A stretch of 64,000 bases of DNA, taken from positions 62,001 through 126,000 of the forward strand of contig NZ_JAMXMC010000005.1 in the NCBI RefSeq assembly GCF_024055665.1, in the 5' to 3' direction. A program made the position numbers and the translations under genes. Shown piece by piece: positions 63,062 to 64,000 of this stretch (position 1 is its first letter; every line of letters starts with the position of its first letter). This DNA comes from Ideonella oryzae. Lineage in GTDB: Bacteria > Pseudomonadota > Gammaproteobacteria > Burkholderiales > Burkholderiaceae_C. A model generated the notes under the pieces. It was not told where the DNA came from and made no database searches. It worked only from the letters and a program-made list of their open reading frames with translations.

Positions 63062-64000
63062 TGCGCCGCCCCACCCGCCATCCCCAGCGAGGTGCGGCCC
63101 TGCTGCTGGCCATGGTCATCGTGACCCTGGTGGCCACGCTGGCCGCCGGCATGGTGTGGCAGCAGTGGCGGGCCATCGAGGTGGAAAGCGCCGAGCGCGC
63201 CCGAGTGCAGTCGTCCTGGCTGCTGGACGGCGCGCTGGACTGGGCTCGGCTGATCCTGCGCGAGGATGCCCGCGAAGGCGGCACCGATGCCCTGACCGAG
63301 CCCTGGGCCACCGGTCTGGCCGAGATCCGCCTGTCCACCTTCCTGTCCACCGACAAGGACAACACCGACACCGACATCGACGCCTTCCTCTCGGGAGACA
63401 TCGCCGACGCCCAAGCCCGCTACAACCTGCAGAACCTGGCCACCGACGACACCAAGATGTACCAGGCCGAACTGGTCATCTTTGCCCGGCTGTGCGACCT
63501 GCTGGGCCTGCCGGCCGGCGTGGCCACCCAGATCGGCGAGGCCATGCAGGCCGCCAGCGACGCCCAGGACCTGGCCGACGAGGGCCAGAAGGTCCAGGCC
63601 GGTGCACCGGTGCGGGTGCAGCGCGTGGCCCAGCTGCGCTGGCTGGGCCTGGACCAGGCGACCCTGGCCAAGCTCGAACCCTATGTCGTCATCCTGCCGC
63701 AACGCACGCCGGTCAACATCAACACTGCCCCGCCCGAGGTCCTCATGGCCGCCATCGACGGCCTGGACCGTGCCAGTGCCCAGCGCCTGGTGCAGCAGCG
63801 ACAGACCCTCAAGAAAGGCTTCGACCAGATCAGCACCGCTCAAAGCCTGCTGGGCGGAAAGGTCAAGCTCAGCGGCCAGAACGTGGGGACCCAGAGCAGC
63901 TACTTCCTGGTGACGGGCCAGCTGCGCTACGAGGACTCGGTGCTGCGCGAAGTCTCGCTCGTGCAGCGCCGTGGGCTGAACGTGCGCGTGCTCTGGCGCG
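63061..64000 (+). CDS. gspK: type II secretion minor pseudopilin GspK (C-terminus beyond the window)
   Basis: 313 codons visible. The N-terminus RHPQRGAALLLAMVIVTLVA is the GspK-type pseudopilin signal, which lacks the usual Glu at +5. The large domain includes DAQARYNLQNLATDD and PVNINTAPPEVLMAAIDGLD, both typical of GspK. The gene runs off the right edge, so its end and any following gsp genes are unseen. Confidence 0.93.
   Translation, partial: MRRPTRHPQRGAALLLAMVIVTLVATLAAGMVWQQWRAIEVESAERARVQSSWLLDGALDWARLILREDAREGGTDALTEPWATGLAEIRLSTFLSTDKDNTDTDIDAFLSGDIADAQARYNLQNLATDDTKMYQAELVIFARLCDLLGLPAGVATQIGEAMQAASDAQDLADEGQKVQAGAPVRVQRVAQLRWLGLDQATLAKLEPYVVILPQRTPVNINTAPPEVLMAAIDGLDRASAQRLVQQRQTLKKGFDQISTAQSLLGGKVKLSGQNVGTQSSYFLVTGQLRYEDSVLREVSLVQRRGLNVRVLWR

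Overview
The window is a gene-dense stretch of a high-GC betaproteobacterial chromosome. The gene content and order (ffh/ftsY, miaB-hemA-prfA-prmC, rplU-rpmA-obg-proB, pilBCD-coaE-zapD-yacG, a cytochrome c4 gene beside System II cytochrome c biogenesis, a 3-hydroxybutyrate oligomer hydrolase, a type II secretion operon) points to Burkholderiales, probably the Leptothrix/Ideonella/Rubrivivax/Roseateles neighbourhood. That placement is inference from gene content; there is no rRNA gene here to settle it. No insertion sequence, prophage, CRISPR array or integron was seen, and codon use looks uniform throughout.

Layout. 1-2.9 kb: the start of a CcsA/YpjD-like membrane gene (leftward, cut by the window edge), ffh (rightward) and ftsY (leftward), so both halves of the SRP targeting pair are here around a shared terminator. 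3.1-9.9 kb: two large histidine kinases in tandem, a double-receiver kinase and a CHASE/PAS hybrid kinase with its own HPt domain, probably one phosphorelay without a DNA-binding output gene. 9.9-17.5 kb: tRNA-Met, a small exported protein, miaB, hemA, prfA, prmC, a small outer-membrane-like protein, grxD and ubiX. 17.5-23.5 kb: leftward proS plus a lytic transglycosylase and leftward rplU-rpmA-obg-proB, with rppH rightward between them and overlapping proB tail to tail. 23.7-31.3 kb: ispB, tRNA-Pro, then the compact pilB-pilC-pilD-coaE-zapD-yacG-lipoprotein run. 31.3-33.5 kb: groES-groEL behind a heat-shock-type promoter and a perfect CIRCE operator. 33.6-35.9 kb: a patatin/Omp85 fusion (type Vd autotransporter). 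35.9-43.4 kb: engB, cytochrome c4, resB-ccsA, a dienelactone hydrolase and msrP-msrQ. 43.5-53.1 kb: a secreted M36 metalloprotease, a degenerate HD-GYP protein and a double-length UvrA of 1890 residues. 53.3-56.4 kb: an OmpR-type regulator that lacks the phosphoacceptor aspartate, followed by a lipoprotein made of seven tandem ~98-residue repeats. 56.5-60.4 kb: 3HB-oligomer hydrolase, an enoyl-CoA hydratase-like protein and an exported hypothetical protein. 60.4-64 kb: gspC divergent from gspG-H-I-J-K; gspK runs off the right edge.

How the genes work together. Most of the window is housekeeping: protein targeting, translation termination and tRNA modification, haem, quinone and proline synthesis, ribosome assembly, protein folding, and cytochrome c maturation. 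Envelope functions are strongly represented: type IV pilus, type II secretion, a type Vd protein, periplasmic Met-sulfoxide repair, and several lipoproteins. The M36 protease and the oligomer hydrolase carry export signals and are plausible clients of the T2SS, though nothing here proves it.

The parts least explained by known biology are the seven-repeat lipoprotein with the aspartate-less regulator upstream of it, the HD-GYP protein that has lost its metal-binding HD pair, the phosphorelay with four receivers and no output domain, and several perfect palindromes upstream of hemA, grxD and the HD-GYP gene. There is no intergenic gap over 300 bases.
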